The notes under the pieces were generated by a model that was not told where the DNA came from, did not search any database, and was given only the letters and a program-made list of their open reading frames with translations. Position numbers and translations under genes: made by a program. A DNA stretch of 53,812 nt. Origin: Minisyncoccota bacterium (GTDB taxonomy: Bacteria; Patescibacteriota; Microgenomatia; UBA1400; PJMF01). How positions within the stretch are numbered: position 1 is the first letter of the stretch; each line of letters starts with the position of its first letter. Below, in pieces: positions 43,219-51,870 of the stretch. The stretch spans positions 1-53,812 of the forward strand of contig JABGTR010000028.1 in NCBI GenBank assembly GCA_018646985.1, in the 5' to 3' direction.

Positions 43219-45816
43219 TTATTTAATATTTCCGCAATCTATCTGATATCGAGGATGATTCATTGCACATTCGCAGTAGTTCAATCCATCACAACCACTG
43301 ATTGACTCGCTTATCGGTGGAACAGTACCATCTTCTACTGATTGAGGTAGAGTATTCTCACAGACTTTTTTTGTAAAGATAGTCTCGTAATGTTTTTTTG
43401 ATATTCCTAGGTTTCTACCAGACATCAATAAGTAAGTCTCTTCTAGAGATGGGTAAGAACCATTATATTGGTTGTATAGATCTTGTATCCAGCCAATGGA
43501 GTTTTTCCTTTTTCGAAGGACATAGTCCAACTGTGTTTCAACATCACAAGCAATTTCAGGATTATTTCTAACTTCTTGAATCCACGGATCAGTAGTGTCA
43601 TTAGCAATCTTTACAACTCCTTCAAAATTTGGACAATTAGATGTAGCTTGGTTAGTGTTAATACATTGTGGGACTAATACTCCAGCAATTTCTGAAGCAC
43701 CACAATCATTTACTATGAGTTCACCGCATTTAATAGTTTTTCTTTCAGTACCTAGTGATCCGGTTAAATCAGATTCTAATACCAAGAATCCCCAGAGCAT
43801 TTGAGCGTCATAAGCATCATTTGCAGGATCACTGTCGTTATTTTTGGCTATATCACAAACCATATGTCTTAGCTCATTGCTTGTAGGCAAAACTGTAGTT
43901 CTATCTTTTAATTCTTGGCACATTAATTCTTCACCACTATTACCATCATCATCGTCATCATCTCCACCACCCTCACCTTTTAGAAACCTCTCAATGTTTG
44001 TTTTTTGTTTAGGATTGCTTGGATCTCCCAATGTCTCATTGGCATGTTGCCAAGCAGCACTATCTTTAGACAATAAGGATAATATTGGGCGGCTTGCACT
44101 CCGGTTATTATCAGAAATTTGGGTGCTAAGTTGAGTACCAAAGTCTTTGCCGGTAATACAAAAAGATTTTTCTTTACAGACCTCTTCAATCCAACATATC
44201 TGACGGTATTTTGTGACGCAGACTTCTTCATCGTGACAATCTTCATAGTCTATATAAGACTCACATTTTTCATTGGTGCTACTTCCAACTAAAAAATCTT
44301 TAAATTCAGCATGAGTCTCCCAATCCTCTTGAGCTATAGTTCTAATTTTTTCATAATCTTCTTGTGAAGTAAAAAATGATTCCAAAGATACTTTGCCATC
44401 TTTGTAACTACTGTATGGGGCAAAGATATAGCTTCTTACTATAACTGGTCTATTTTCTAAATCAGCTGTTTTTCTTTTGCCAGTTAAAAACAAATTTTTA
44501 AATTTAGCGGTTATTGTAGAAAAAAGTCCGCCTCTGGTCCAGGTCCCAAAAGCATCATCTTGACTGTCTTTATATATGGGTCCTCCTTCCTCAGCTGTAG
44601 CATCACTACCTGTGGTCGGTGCTTTTTCTGTACGGACACTCTTCTCATCACAAGAGCTAGCGGTTCCATTGATAATGAAGGCTAAGGCTTTTTTGAATTC
44701 AGGTTCATTGTCTTTAAGATTAATTAGCTCATCATTGCTAAAACCTCTTTCTTTTGCTCCGAGAGCAGCATCTTTTCTACCACCTTTGGCGTTGTCAAAC
44801 CTTTCTTCTTCAGCTACTTGCTCTGCCAAAGACATAAAAATCTTCTTTCCTTGGTCGTGAACTTCTAGCGCATATTCTTCTAAATAAGGGTTTTGTTCAG
44901 TTCCGGCTGCAGGGATTTCAATATACTTAATGTAACATCGATCCTTTTTTCCTATGAAGAAAGAACCAAGTATGCTCCAAATAGATGTATCCCAGAAAGC
45001 TCTTGGTTCTACTGGTGTTTCATCAAACCATACTCCTGGTCCAGGTGTTTGACTAAAACAAACCCCAAGCCAAGCAGGTCTAGTATTTTCAGGGATTGCT
45101 GAGACATCTGGGGTGTTAGAGAGAGCATGTAATTCCCAAGGCTCCATCTCTTCTATTCCCTTTGGTTCTCTTAGTTTTTCACAATCTATTTGATCAATGT
45201 CCCTAATTTGTATTCCCGCCATTCTAGGGATATCTCTATTGAGGGCACAGTCTCTTAGGAGAACACCTTCTAACTCATGACAACGAGCATTTACATCGTC
45301 GGCACCAGCTTGTTTATAAATACACTGTTCGTAGAGTGAGCGCTGCCGGTGGACACCATCTGTAATAATGTTGGCATTGATGGTTTCTGGCTCAGTTTTG
45401 CTTCTGTACTGATAATTAACAATACTTTCATTTTTAAAACCGTCTCCAGTGGGATCATTAATCAGTGGATTTTTAATTTTGCCAGGCTCAGTAATCTCAG
45501 TAATAATTTCTTTTTCTTTTTCGGGATTTTTATCAAAATAAAGCTCTAAAAAACGCCTGTATTCTCCAGCTACTTCAGGGCTCATTTCTTGAGTAGGTGC
45601 AGCGCAAAAAACCTGATAATTATCATCAATCAAAGCCTCAATGGCTGTTCTGGCAGTAATACCAAATAATCCACCCTTTAGCCCAGGAACTTGTTGCACA
45701 TAAATTTCATTAGGATCAGTGGCAAGAGCTGTTGGTGGAGTGATTATTATCCAGGCTAGACTTAACACAATAATCAATACTTGAATTGAATTTAAAAAAT
45801 ATTTCAACTTATACAT
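43219..45816 (-). CDS. 865-aa Cys-rich exported protein, possible lytic transglycosylase-like end
   Basis: A signal peptide (~1-32) is followed by a long extracellular chain with many cysteines, including a tight cluster (CESYIDYEDCHDEEVCVTKY). Near the end, LWGFLVLESDLTG and CGASEIAGVLVPQC resemble the ES and GAxGxxQ motifs of lysozyme-like transglycosylases. The closing part has CECAMNHPRYQIDC. A wall-cutting or surface role in the secretion system is my inference. It follows the pilin-like gene series. The identity of the first ~600 residues is unknown. Confidence 0.55.
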   Translation of the reverse strand: MYKLKYFLNSIQVLIIVLSLAWIIITPPTALATDPNEIYVQQVPGLKGGLFGITARTAIEALIDDNYQVFCAAPTQEMSPEVAGEYRRFLELYFDKNPEKEKEIITEITEPGKIKNPLINDPTGDGFKNESIVNYQYRSKTEPETINANIITDGVHRQRSLYEQCIYKQAGADDVNARCHELEGVLLRDCALNRDIPRMAGIQIRDIDQIDCEKLREPKGIEEMEPWELHALSNTPDVSAIPENTRPAWLGVCFSQTPGPGVWFDETPVEPRAFWDTSIWSILGSFFIGKKDRCYIKYIEIPAAGTEQNPYLEEYALEVHDQGKKIFMSLAEQVAEEERFDNAKGGRKDAALGAKERGFSNDELINLKDNEPEFKKALAFIINGTASSCDEKSVRTEKAPTTGSDATAEEGGPIYKDSQDDAFGTWTRGGLFSTITAKFKNLFLTGKRKTADLENRPVIVRSYIFAPYSSYKDGKVSLESFFTSQEDYEKIRTIAQEDWETHAEFKDFLVGSSTNEKCESYIDYEDCHDEEVCVTKYRQICWIEEVCKEKSFCITGKDFGTQLSTQISDNNRSASRPILSLLSKDSAAWQHANETLGDPSNPKQKTNIERFLKGEGGGDDDDDDGNSGEELMCQELKDRTTVLPTSNELRHMVCDIAKNNDSDPANDAYDAQMLWGFLVLESDLTGSLGTERKTIKCGELIVNDCGASEIAGVLVPQCINTNQATSNCPNFEGVVKIANDTTDPWIQEVRNNPEIACDVETQLDYVLRKRKNSIGWIQDLYNQYNGSYPSLEETYLLMSGRNLGISKKHYETIFTKKVCENTLPQSVEDGTVPPISESISGCDGLNYCECAMNHPRYQIDCGNIK

Positions 45817-45867
45817 ACCTATTTTTGATTATAAACCAGTTGGAGTTTAGGGAAACCCATCAAAGAT

Positions 45868-46236
45868 CTATATAGTGCTGCTAGCTTCAGGGATGACGAA
45901 GTCTAGGATAGTTTTAACGCCGGTAAATTCGGCAATTATATTTAAAATAACAAATGATGAGAGAGCTACTACTAAGCCAATCACAGCAAAGGTAATGGTG
46001 TTTTTGGCTGTTTCAGCGCCTTTAGTATTTCCACCAGATGCGAGGTAGCGAAATGAGCCCACAATCAACATGATGAAGCCAGCTAAGCCAATCCCAGTAA
46101 TGGCAACAGAGAGAACGTTGGCAATCATGCATCTCAACCCTTGAATAGTAGCCACATCAAAATTTACTGATTGTCCATCAACTACTTTAGTGACATTCTC
46201 GACACAGTCACCTTTCCATACTGCAGGTCCAACCAT
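45868..46236 (-). CDS. T4SS pilin-like protein (VirB2/TrbC type) 1
   Basis: This 122-aa protein has two hydrophobic helices separated by the family loop, GGNTKGAETAKNTITFAVIG, and a Cys-containing outer N-terminal stretch (CVENVTKVV, LRCMIANV). No signal peptide is evident. It is one of eight such proteins here (PF18895-like). VirB2-type pilins form the pilus of type IV systems. It follows pilin-like 2 by 17 nt. Confidence 0.8.
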   Translation of the reverse strand: MVGPAVWKGDCVENVTKVVDGQSVNFDVATIQGLRCMIANVLSVAITGIGLAGFIMLIVGSFRYLASGGNTKGAETAKNTITFAVIGLVVALSSFVILNIIAEFTGVKTILDFVIPEASSTI

Positions 46237-46253
46237 AAATTACTTTTTTAAGT

Positions 46254-46652
46254 TTATTCTAAACCCTTAACGTTTGAGAACACATCTCCGAGGTTACTGA
46301 AACCGAGGAAGTTAAGGATGATTAATAAGATAGCATAAGAAGCAGCTAAAATAATTAAACCAACTACTGCAGCTGTGATTTTATTACGAGCACCTTCAGT
46401 TTTGCTCTTATCACCGCCTGAGGTAATCCATTCAATTCCACCTAGAATTAAGTATAAAAATACTAAGAGGGCCGCAATTACCATAATGAAACTGAGCGCA
46501 CCATTGATTAAGCTGCCGATATCAGTAGCGAAACCTTTTGGAGCTGTAATTTCTGAGCCAGTGTTGATATCAGCCATGGCTTGCATGGGTAGAGCAGCAC
46601 TAGCAACTAAAGTGCTAGCAGTTAAGCTTAATTGGGTTAGTCGTTTTTTCAT
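46254..46652 (-). CDS. T4SS pilin-like protein 2, with signal peptide
   Basis: The 132-aa protein has a clear signal peptide (ending near PMQAMADI) followed by two helices and the family loop SGGDKSKTEGARNKITAAVV. Its upstream AAGGAG Shine-Dalgarno differs from leaderless neighbours. Of the eight paralogues it is the one most like a canonical secreted VirB2. Confidence 0.85.
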   Translation of the reverse strand: MKKRLTQLSLTASTLVASAALPMQAMADINTGSEITAPKGFATDIGSLINGALSFIMVIAALLVFLYLILGGIEWITSGGDKSKTEGARNKITAAVVGLIILAASYAILLIILNFLGFSNLGDVFSNVKGLE

Positions 46653-46742
46653 TTTAGAAAACTCCTTTTTATACCTATATTATCTACTATCTAGTATAGA
46701 TCTACATTATACCTGGATTTTTTCCTAGCAGTCAAGCAAGTT

Positions 46743-47087
46743 TTAAGGGAAAAGAGGGGTAAATGTTAATTCTATTCCCAAGAAGTCTCTGACTAAAACC
46801 CAGAGTGCAAAACTAGCGGAGAGCATGATTAAGCCGATGACAGTATTAGTTATTCTGCCTCTAGCAGACTCGAGCTTGCTGCTATCTCCACCGCTGCCAA
46901 TCCATTCGATGCCAGCTTGAATTAAATTAATCAGCGCAATCAAAGCACCCAACAGCATCATGAACTGTAAAACCCCACCAATTATTTCAAAAAAAAGTGA
47001 TCCTGATTGTGCACCAGACTCATCATTACCGGCAGTGCCAGATAAAATAGGATTGGTGATGGCGGCTAACTGTTTAATTTTTGTCAT
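46743..47087 (-). CDS. T4SS pilin-like protein 3
   Basis: The 114-aa product has two helices with the loop SGGDSSKLESARGRITNTVI. The upstream ATG at 47192 would extend it 35 residues into the neighbouring gene. I place the start at 47087 (MTKIKQLAAITNP), with AGGA upstream and 7 nt to the preceding stop. Confidence 0.8.
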   Translation of the reverse strand: MTKIKQLAAITNPILSGTAGNDESGAQSGSLFFEIIGGVLQFMMLLGALIALINLIQAGIEWIGSGGDSSKLESARGRITNTVIGLIMLSASFALWVLVRDFLGIELTFTPLFP

Positions 47088-47094
47088 AATATTC

Positions 47095-47532
47095 CTATGG
47101 GTTAATTGGGATAGCAGCTGGTGGTTCTGTAATGACTGGAGCAGAGTTTGGTGATAGATCAAGTAGTAGTGAGCCTGGATTGAGAATATCAATGCCTAGC
47201 ATTGTTCCTACTACACCAATGATGGAGTAGGCAGCTACTAGAATTACTAAACCAATTAAGCCATTAGTCATCGAGTCTCTTGCTTTTTGAACTTTACTAG
47301 CGTCACCACCTGCACTCATCCAACTAAAAGCAGCTGTTAAAAACACAAAGAGAAAGTAAACTACTGCTACTAGTGTAAAACCACCGACTGCCACTGATAA
47401 AATTCCTTCAAAATTTGAAGCTGCTGCCTCACCAGTTCCTTCGCCAATCTCAAGGGTATAAGCATTTGATGGTGCTTTAAAAGAACCTAGGTTCCCATCT
47501 TCGGCTGCAGCGATTAAGGTTTTTGTGTTCAT
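47095..47532 (-). CDS. T4SS pilin-like protein 4
   Basis: This 145-aa protein has two helices and the loop SAGGDASKVQKARDSMTNGL, then a Pro-rich outer end. I place the start at 47532 (MNTKTLIAAAEDG), in an ATGA overlap with the stop of pilin-like 5. A longer frame from 47556 has an unlikely leader. The Ser/Ala-rich N-terminal stretch may be extracellular. Confidence 0.8.
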   Translation of the reverse strand: MNTKTLIAAAEDGNLGSFKAPSNAYTLEIGEGTGEAAASNFEGILSVAVGGFTLVAVVYFLFVFLTAAFSWMSAGGDASKVQKARDSMTNGLIGLVILVAAYSIIGVVGTMLGIDILNPGSLLLDLSPNSAPVITEPPAAIPINP

Positions 47533-47924
47533 GTGGGACATCCTTCTGGGCCACAAATAGTAGGATTAAGAATAAAAGTGGCATCGCCAAAGAAAATTAC
47601 ACCTGCTAAGGCTGCAGCAGTGTAAGAAGCAACAATAATTGCTAAGCCAATGACACTAAAAGTGACATTATTGGCTACTTTTTCATGAGCACTAGCATCC
47701 CCAGATGAGGAGATGTAAGTCCAACCTGCATAGAGGATATTGGCCATTACGAAAATGCCCCCAGCAATGGTTACGACTCTGATGATATTGGAGAGGAATA
47801 AAATTAAACCAATGCTCCCACCAGCTGCTTCTGCAGCACTGTCGTAATCAGCTACTCCAGGGGGAGGAGAAACCTCTCCGAAAACTGAGTTGGTGGCTGC
47901 TATTGCTTGAGGGATAAAAGACAT
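47529..47924 (-). CDS. T4SS pilin-like protein 5
   Basis: 131 aa with two helices and the loop SSSGDASAHEKVANNVTFSV; the outer end contains two cysteines (CGPEGCPT). The gene starts 6 nt after a TACAAT -10 box (47931-47936 plus strand), a leaderless layout. It overlaps the start of pilin-like 4 by 4 bases. Confidence 0.8.
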   Translation of the reverse strand: MSFIPQAIAATNSVFGEVSPPPGVADYDSAAEAAGGSIGLILFLSNIIRVVTIAGGIFVMANILYAGWTYISSSGDASAHEKVANNVTFSVIGLAIIVASYTAAALAGVIFFGDATFILNPTICGPEGCPT

Positions 47925-47930
47925 AAATTT

Positions 47931-47936
47931 ATTGTA
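47931..47936 (-). promoter_or_regulatory. -10 box of pilin-like gene 5 (leaderless layout)
   Basis: TACAAT on the minus strand ends 6 nt before the ATG at 47924 (gap AAATTT), with no Shine-Dalgarno. Confidence 0.5.
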
Positions 47937-47942
47937 TCATCT

Positions 47943-48266
47943 CTAAATAATATTCTCGATTCCAGTCAAAATTTCTAAGATTTGAATGATCCAATAAGCA
48001 CTAAACATAACTAGAAAGCCGATTCCTGCTCCTTGGGCAATGTTTTTTGCATCTTCTTTAGCTTTGGTAGGAGACATGGCAAATTTAAAACCAGCTAAAA
48101 GAATCATTAGAAATAAAATTATTCCACCCAAGACAAATAGATTGCGGACAACTACATTTACTAAAACAGAAGGAGTGCCATAAACCCCTTCAACAGTAGT
48201 TCCCTTATCAGGATTAAGAGTTAAACAACTAAATAAATCGATGCTGCTAGAAGGGTCACAAGCCAT
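47943..48266 (-). CDS. T4SS pilin-like protein 6
   Basis: 107 aa with N-terminal cysteines (MACDPSSSIDLFSCLTL), then two helices with the diverged loop SPTKAKEDAKNIAQGAGIGF. The GGD of the other paralogues is lost. It is the first of the pilin-like run, with a TATAAT 10 nt upstream that overlaps the promoter of the divergent isoprenoid operon. Confidence 0.75.
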   Translation of the reverse strand: MACDPSSSIDLFSCLTLNPDKGTTVEGVYGTPSVLVNVVVRNLFVLGGIILFLMILLAGFKFAMSPTKAKEDAKNIAQGAGIGFLVMFSAYWIIQILEILTGIENII

Positions 48267-48292
48267 AATTAATGTTATTATATGCCATATCT
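48267..48292. promoter_or_regulatory. Divergent promoter between pilin-like gene 6 and idi
   Basis: A minus-strand TATAAT lies at 48277-48282 (10 nt before the pilin-like ATG). Plus-strand TATTAT/TATATG sequences lie before the idi start at 48293. The two promoters overlap in 26 bp. Confidence 0.4.
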
Positions 48293-48868
48293 ATGTTAGA
48301 TAAAACAAGACTTAGCTTAGACCAGGTTATTTTAGTTGATGAGAGTGACTCCCAGATTGGAGTGATGGATAAAGTTGAGGCCCACCGTCACCCAGCTCAG
48401 TTACACCGAGCCAGTTCAATTTTTTTATTTCGTCGAAGAAAAGATAATGTAGAATTACTGATTCAACGCAGGAGTGAGTATAAAATTGTTGGTGCTCGCC
48501 AATGGGCAAACACTGTTTGTGTTAATCTGAGGCCAGGCGAAAGCTACGAGAGTGCTGCTTATCGGAGAGTGGAAGAAGAGTTGGGAATTAAAAAAGTAAA
48601 CTTGTCTGAGATTTACACCTTTAGTTATCAACTAAACTGCAACCAAGACTTTGGTGAAAATGAAATCGATCATGTTTTTGTAGGCTGGTATGAAGGTGAG
48701 ATAAAACCAAATAGTGATGAGGTAGAGTCAGTCCAATGGGTCGAGTTTAATCAGCTAGAAAACAATCAAGATTTAGAACTAGCCCCTTGGTTCAAATTAA
48801 TGATCAACGATGAGGTATTAGTAGATAAATTAAATAAATGGTTAGAAGAAAGTGTTGATGAAAAATAA
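48293..48868 (+). CDS. idi: Isopentenyl-diphosphate delta-isomerase type 1 (Nudix)
   Basis: Idi interconverts IPP and DMAPP. The Nudix-type fold carries ILVDESDSQIGVMDKVEAHR, H and H of the metal site (AHRHPAQLHRASS), the catalytic Cys (ANTVCVN) and the two Glu ligands (GENEIDHVF). In E. coli Idi the Cys is followed two residues later by a metal ligand His (SVCGH); here it is Asn. An ATG at 48272 could extend the protein by 7 residues; I prefer 48293 because the divergent start leaves no room otherwise. It overlaps the kinase gene by 11 bases. Confidence 0.85.
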   Translation: MLDKTRLSLDQVILVDESDSQIGVMDKVEAHRHPAQLHRASSIFLFRRRKDNVELLIQRRSEYKIVGARQWANTVCVNLRPGESYESAAYRRVEEELGIKKVNLSEIYTFSYQLNCNQDFGENEIDHVFVGWYEGEIKPNSDEVESVQWVEFNQLENNQDLELAPWFKLMINDEVLVDKLNKWLEESVDEK

Positions 48869-49838
48869 AAACTCTATCACTGCTTCAGCTCCAGGAAAGC
48901 TGATGCTCACTGGTGGCTATGCGGTAGTACATGGTCAGCCTACTATTGTGACTGCAGTTGATCAGAGTTTATCTGTGACAGTTCAAAAAAATGGTCAGGA
49001 TACTTTCCATCTTTATGCACCAGATTTAGGTATAGATGCCTATTCAAAAACTATTGATGACTTGGGCAAGAAGGAGTTGCCTAAGGCAGTTCGGTTTGTG
49101 GAGATTTTGTATAAGAATTTTTTGGAAAGATTCCCTCAGTCAGAAGGGATAAATGTTACCACCAATAGTGAGTTTTCTAGTTCTTTTGGTTTTGGATCTA
49201 GTAGTGCGGTGACGGTAGCTTTTGCTAAAGCTCTAACTTCCTTGTATGAGCTGGATTTTTCTAATGATCAGCTATTCGATATCTGCTATCAAGCCGTAAT
49301 AGAAGTTCAAGGAGTTGGATCAGGTTTTGATATTGCCGCAGCCATCTGGGGCGGAACTTTATACTATGTGAGTCCCGCTAAAATAGTGAAGCCGATTGTT
49401 TTAGAAAAACTGCCTATAGTAGTTGGTTACACTGGTATTAAAGCAGATACTCCGACTTTAATTAGAATGATTAATTCAGATTTAAATCGAAAACCAGCTG
49501 AAATTAAGCAAGTTTTTTCAGATATTGGTCAGATCAGCAATGATTTAGAGGAAAAATTATTGGCTAGTGATTGGTCTGCGGTTGGAGGTCTACTTAATAG
49601 TCATCAACAACAGATGAGAGAATTAGGTGTCAGCTCGATAGAGCTTGAGAGGCTGATAAATGCCTCTCTAGATGCAGGTGCGCTTGGCGCTACTTTGTCT
49701 GGTGCTGGTGGAGGTGATTGTATGGTGGCTTTGGTTGATGATAAATCTAGAAAAAAAGTAGGGTTAGCAATTGAAGAAGCTGGAGGTAGAGTAATTGAGG
49801 TAAACTTACAGGCACCAGGAGTTAGAATAGAGAATTAA
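48858..49838 (+). CDS. Mevalonate kinase-family GHMP kinase
   Basis: The 326-aa protein has the GHMP motifs: ASAPGKLMLTGGYAVVHGQ at the start, SSSFGFGSSSAVTVAFA (ATP loop) and GATLSGAGGGDCMVAL. By sequence it is closest to mevalonate kinase, but phosphomevalonate kinase cannot be excluded. It phosphorylates an alcohol in the mevalonate pathway. Starts are possible at GTG 48852 or ATG 48858; both are inside idi. It is 1 nt from the mvaD-like gene. Confidence 0.8.
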   Translation: MKNKNSITASAPGKLMLTGGYAVVHGQPTIVTAVDQSLSVTVQKNGQDTFHLYAPDLGIDAYSKTIDDLGKKELPKAVRFVEILYKNFLERFPQSEGINVTTNSEFSSSFGFGSSSAVTVAFAKALTSLYELDFSNDQLFDICYQAVIEVQGVGSGFDIAAAIWGGTLYYVSPAKIVKPIVLEKLPIVVGYTGIKADTPTLIRMINSDLNRKPAEIKQVFSDIGQISNDLEEKLLASDWSAVGGLLNSHQQQMRELGVSSIELERLINASLDAGALGATLSGAGGGDCMVALVDDKSRKKVGLAIEEAGGRVIEVNLQAPGVRIEN

Positions 49839-49839
49839 C

Positions 49840-50820
49840 ATGAGAAAAATAACTTATAAAGCCTCAACAGATATAGCCCTCATAAAATACTGGGGAAAAA
49901 AAGATGAGCAGCTCAGAATTCCTGAGAATGACAGTTTTTCAATAGTGATTGACGGTATATATACTATTACTACAGTTGAGTTTAAGACTGATCTAGATAG
50001 GGATGAGGTAACTATTGATGGTGAGCAACAGCTAAAAGAAGTAAATCGGGTTAGTAAGTATTTGGATCGTTTTAGAGAACTAGCTAATATTAAAACTTTT
50101 GCTAAAGTAGTTTCAGAAAGTAATTTTCCTAGAAGCACAGGCTTATCTAGTACTGGCTCTGCTTTTGCAGCTTTAACTTATGCGGCTACGGCTGCTTTAG
50201 AGTTAGACTTGGATCAAAAAGAGCTGAGTATTCTAGCTAGACAAGCTTCTGGCACAGCTTGCAGATGTGTCTGTGGTGGTTTTGTGCAGTGGCATGGAGG
50301 CAAATCCTCATCAGATTCTTATTCAGAAACAATTTTTCCAGCAGATCATTGGGATCTCAGAGATATTGTGGTGGTAGTAGATGATAAAGCAAAACAAATC
50401 TCTTCCACAGCTGGGCACAAGACAGCTCAAACTAGTCCCTTTTACTTAACCAGGCAAAAAAATTTACCTTCAAAAATGAAGTTATTGCAGGAATATGTTG
50501 AGAACCGAGACTTTACTCAGCTGGGAGAGTTAATAGAAGCTGAAGCTTTGGAATTTCATAGTATTTTATTGACCAGCCAGCCACCTCTATTAATGTGGCA
50601 ACCAGGCACAGTTGAAGTAATGAAGACAGTTCAGGCTCTTCGTCAATCAGGTGTTGAAGCATACTTTTCTCTCAATACTGGATTTAATTTGCATGTATTA
50701 ACACTTCCTGAGCATGAAGAGGTAGTTGCTGCTGAGTTGTCTAAATTAAAATTAGTTAAAAATACTATTAAGTCTAAAATTGGTCAAAAACCAACGGAAA
50801 TTAGCCAACATTTATTTTAA
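49840..50820 (+). CDS. mvaD: Diphosphomevalonate decarboxylase-like protein with Asp-to-Asn change
   Basis: This 326-aa protein has the family blocks DIALIKYWGKKDEQLRIPEN, SNFPRSTGLSSTGSAFAAL and SGTACRCVCGGFVQWHGG (Arg of the substrate site kept). In decarboxylases the late block reads YTMDAGPN-like, with a catalytic Asp. Here it is SLNTGFN, so residue 279 is Asn. The activity may therefore be decarboxylation at low rate or only phosphorylation, as in archaeal mevalonate-3-kinase. Its start is 1 nt after the kinase stop. Confidence 0.8.
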   Translation: MRKITYKASTDIALIKYWGKKDEQLRIPENDSFSIVIDGIYTITTVEFKTDLDRDEVTIDGEQQLKEVNRVSKYLDRFRELANIKTFAKVVSESNFPRSTGLSSTGSAFAALTYAATAALELDLDQKELSILARQASGTACRCVCGGFVQWHGGKSSSDSYSETIFPADHWDLRDIVVVVDDKAKQISSTAGHKTAQTSPFYLTRQKNLPSKMKLLQEYVENRDFTQLGELIEAEALEFHSILLTSQPPLLMWQPGTVEVMKTVQALRQSGVEAYFSLNTGFNLHVLTLPEHEEVVAAELSKLKLVKNTIKSKIGQKPTEISQHLF

Positions 50821-50822
50821 AA

Positions 50823-51515
50823 ATGAATCAAGACAATAACCTACCTCATCATATTGCAATTGTTATGGACGGTAATCGTCGTTGGGCTAAAAAAAGAGGC
50901 TTAGCTATTATCAAAGGTCATCGTCAGGTATCAGAAGAATTAATTGAGGAGTTAGCAGATCACTGCATCCAAAGAGGCATTAAATATTTAACTCTCTGGG
51001 CATTTAGCACTGAAAACTGGAATAGAGACCCAATGGAAGTAAAGTTAGTGATGGATCTTTTCCGAGAGATGTTAGAGAAGAACATCGATCAACTTCATCA
51101 AAAAGGAATTAAGATTAGCACCATTGGTGATTTGAGTAGATTTGATCAAGATATCAGAGAAAAAATTGAGCAAGGAGTTATGAAAACTGTTCAAAACAAA
51201 AACTTAACATTAACTTTTGCTCTTAATTATGGTGGTAAAGATGATCTATTGAGGGCAGTTAACAAGCTCTCTAAGGAGGACAAAGCCGAAATTACTTCAG
51301 AGATGATTGATCAAAGCTTAGACACAGCTGATCTACCAGACCCAGACCTTGTAATTCGTCCTGGTGGAGAGAAGAGACTCTCTGGATTTTTACTTTGGCA
51401 AACTGAGTATAGCGAACTGTATTTTTCTGATGTATTAATGCCAGATTTCAATGCTCAAGAACTGGATAAAGCCATTGAAGATTATCAAAATAGACAGCGT
51501 CGTTTTGGTAAATAA
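50823..51515 (+). CDS. uppS: Undecaprenyl diphosphate synthase
   Basis: UppS chains IPP onto FPP to form the lipid carrier for wall synthesis. The catalytic MDGNRRWAKKRG (D16), GIKYLTLWAFSTENWNRD and the IPP-binding tail RPGGEKRLSGFLLWQTEYSE are present. In that tail, E. coli UppS has RTGGEHRISNF; the Thr-to-Pro and Asn-to-Gly changes are noted. The 230-aa length is normal. It ends the isoprenoid operon, 2 nt after mvaD. Confidence 0.93.
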   Translation: MNQDNNLPHHIAIVMDGNRRWAKKRGLAIIKGHRQVSEELIEELADHCIQRGIKYLTLWAFSTENWNRDPMEVKLVMDLFREMLEKNIDQLHQKGIKISTIGDLSRFDQDIREKIEQGVMKTVQNKNLTLTFALNYGGKDDLLRAVNKLSKEDKAEITSEMIDQSLDTADLPDPDLVIRPGGEKRLSGFLLWQTEYSELYFSDVLMPDFNAQELDKAIEDYQNRQRRFGK

Positions 51516-51519
51516 TTTT

Positions 51520-51870
51520 CTAGAGAATTTTGATTCCAAACATCATTTCTAAAACTCTAGCGATCCAAAAAGAAGCAAAGAGAAGTAAAAACCCCATGAT
51601 GGCAGTGGTAATGCGTTGCTTACCTGCATCGACTGATTTTGAAGTAGCGCTGCCAGCCATCATTTCAATCCCACCCCAGATCAACATCACGAATAGAATT
51701 AAACCAGCAATGGGGAAAGCATAATCTCCCAAAAATCTTGAAATAATACCTCCTGGAGTAGAGAGCTCTTCTGCTAAAGCCGGTGAGCCTTTCTGAATAA
51801 GTGGATTAAGCGAATCAATGACTTCTTTGGTGACTTCTTCACCAGCTGTTTGAGCTATGAGGGTGATCAT
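51520..51870 (-). CDS. T4SS pilin-like protein 7
   Basis: 116 aa with two helices and the loop GSATSKSVDAGKQRITTAIM; an amphipathic N-terminal stretch precedes them. It overlaps the stop of the 401-aa pilin-like gene by ATGA and is convergent with uppS (4-nt gap). Confidence 0.8.
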   Translation of the reverse strand: MITLIAQTAGEEVTKEVIDSLNPLIQKGSPALAEELSTPGGIISRFLGDYAFPIAGLILFVMLIWGGIEMMAGSATSKSVDAGKQRITTAIMGFLLLFASFWIARVLEMMFGIKIL

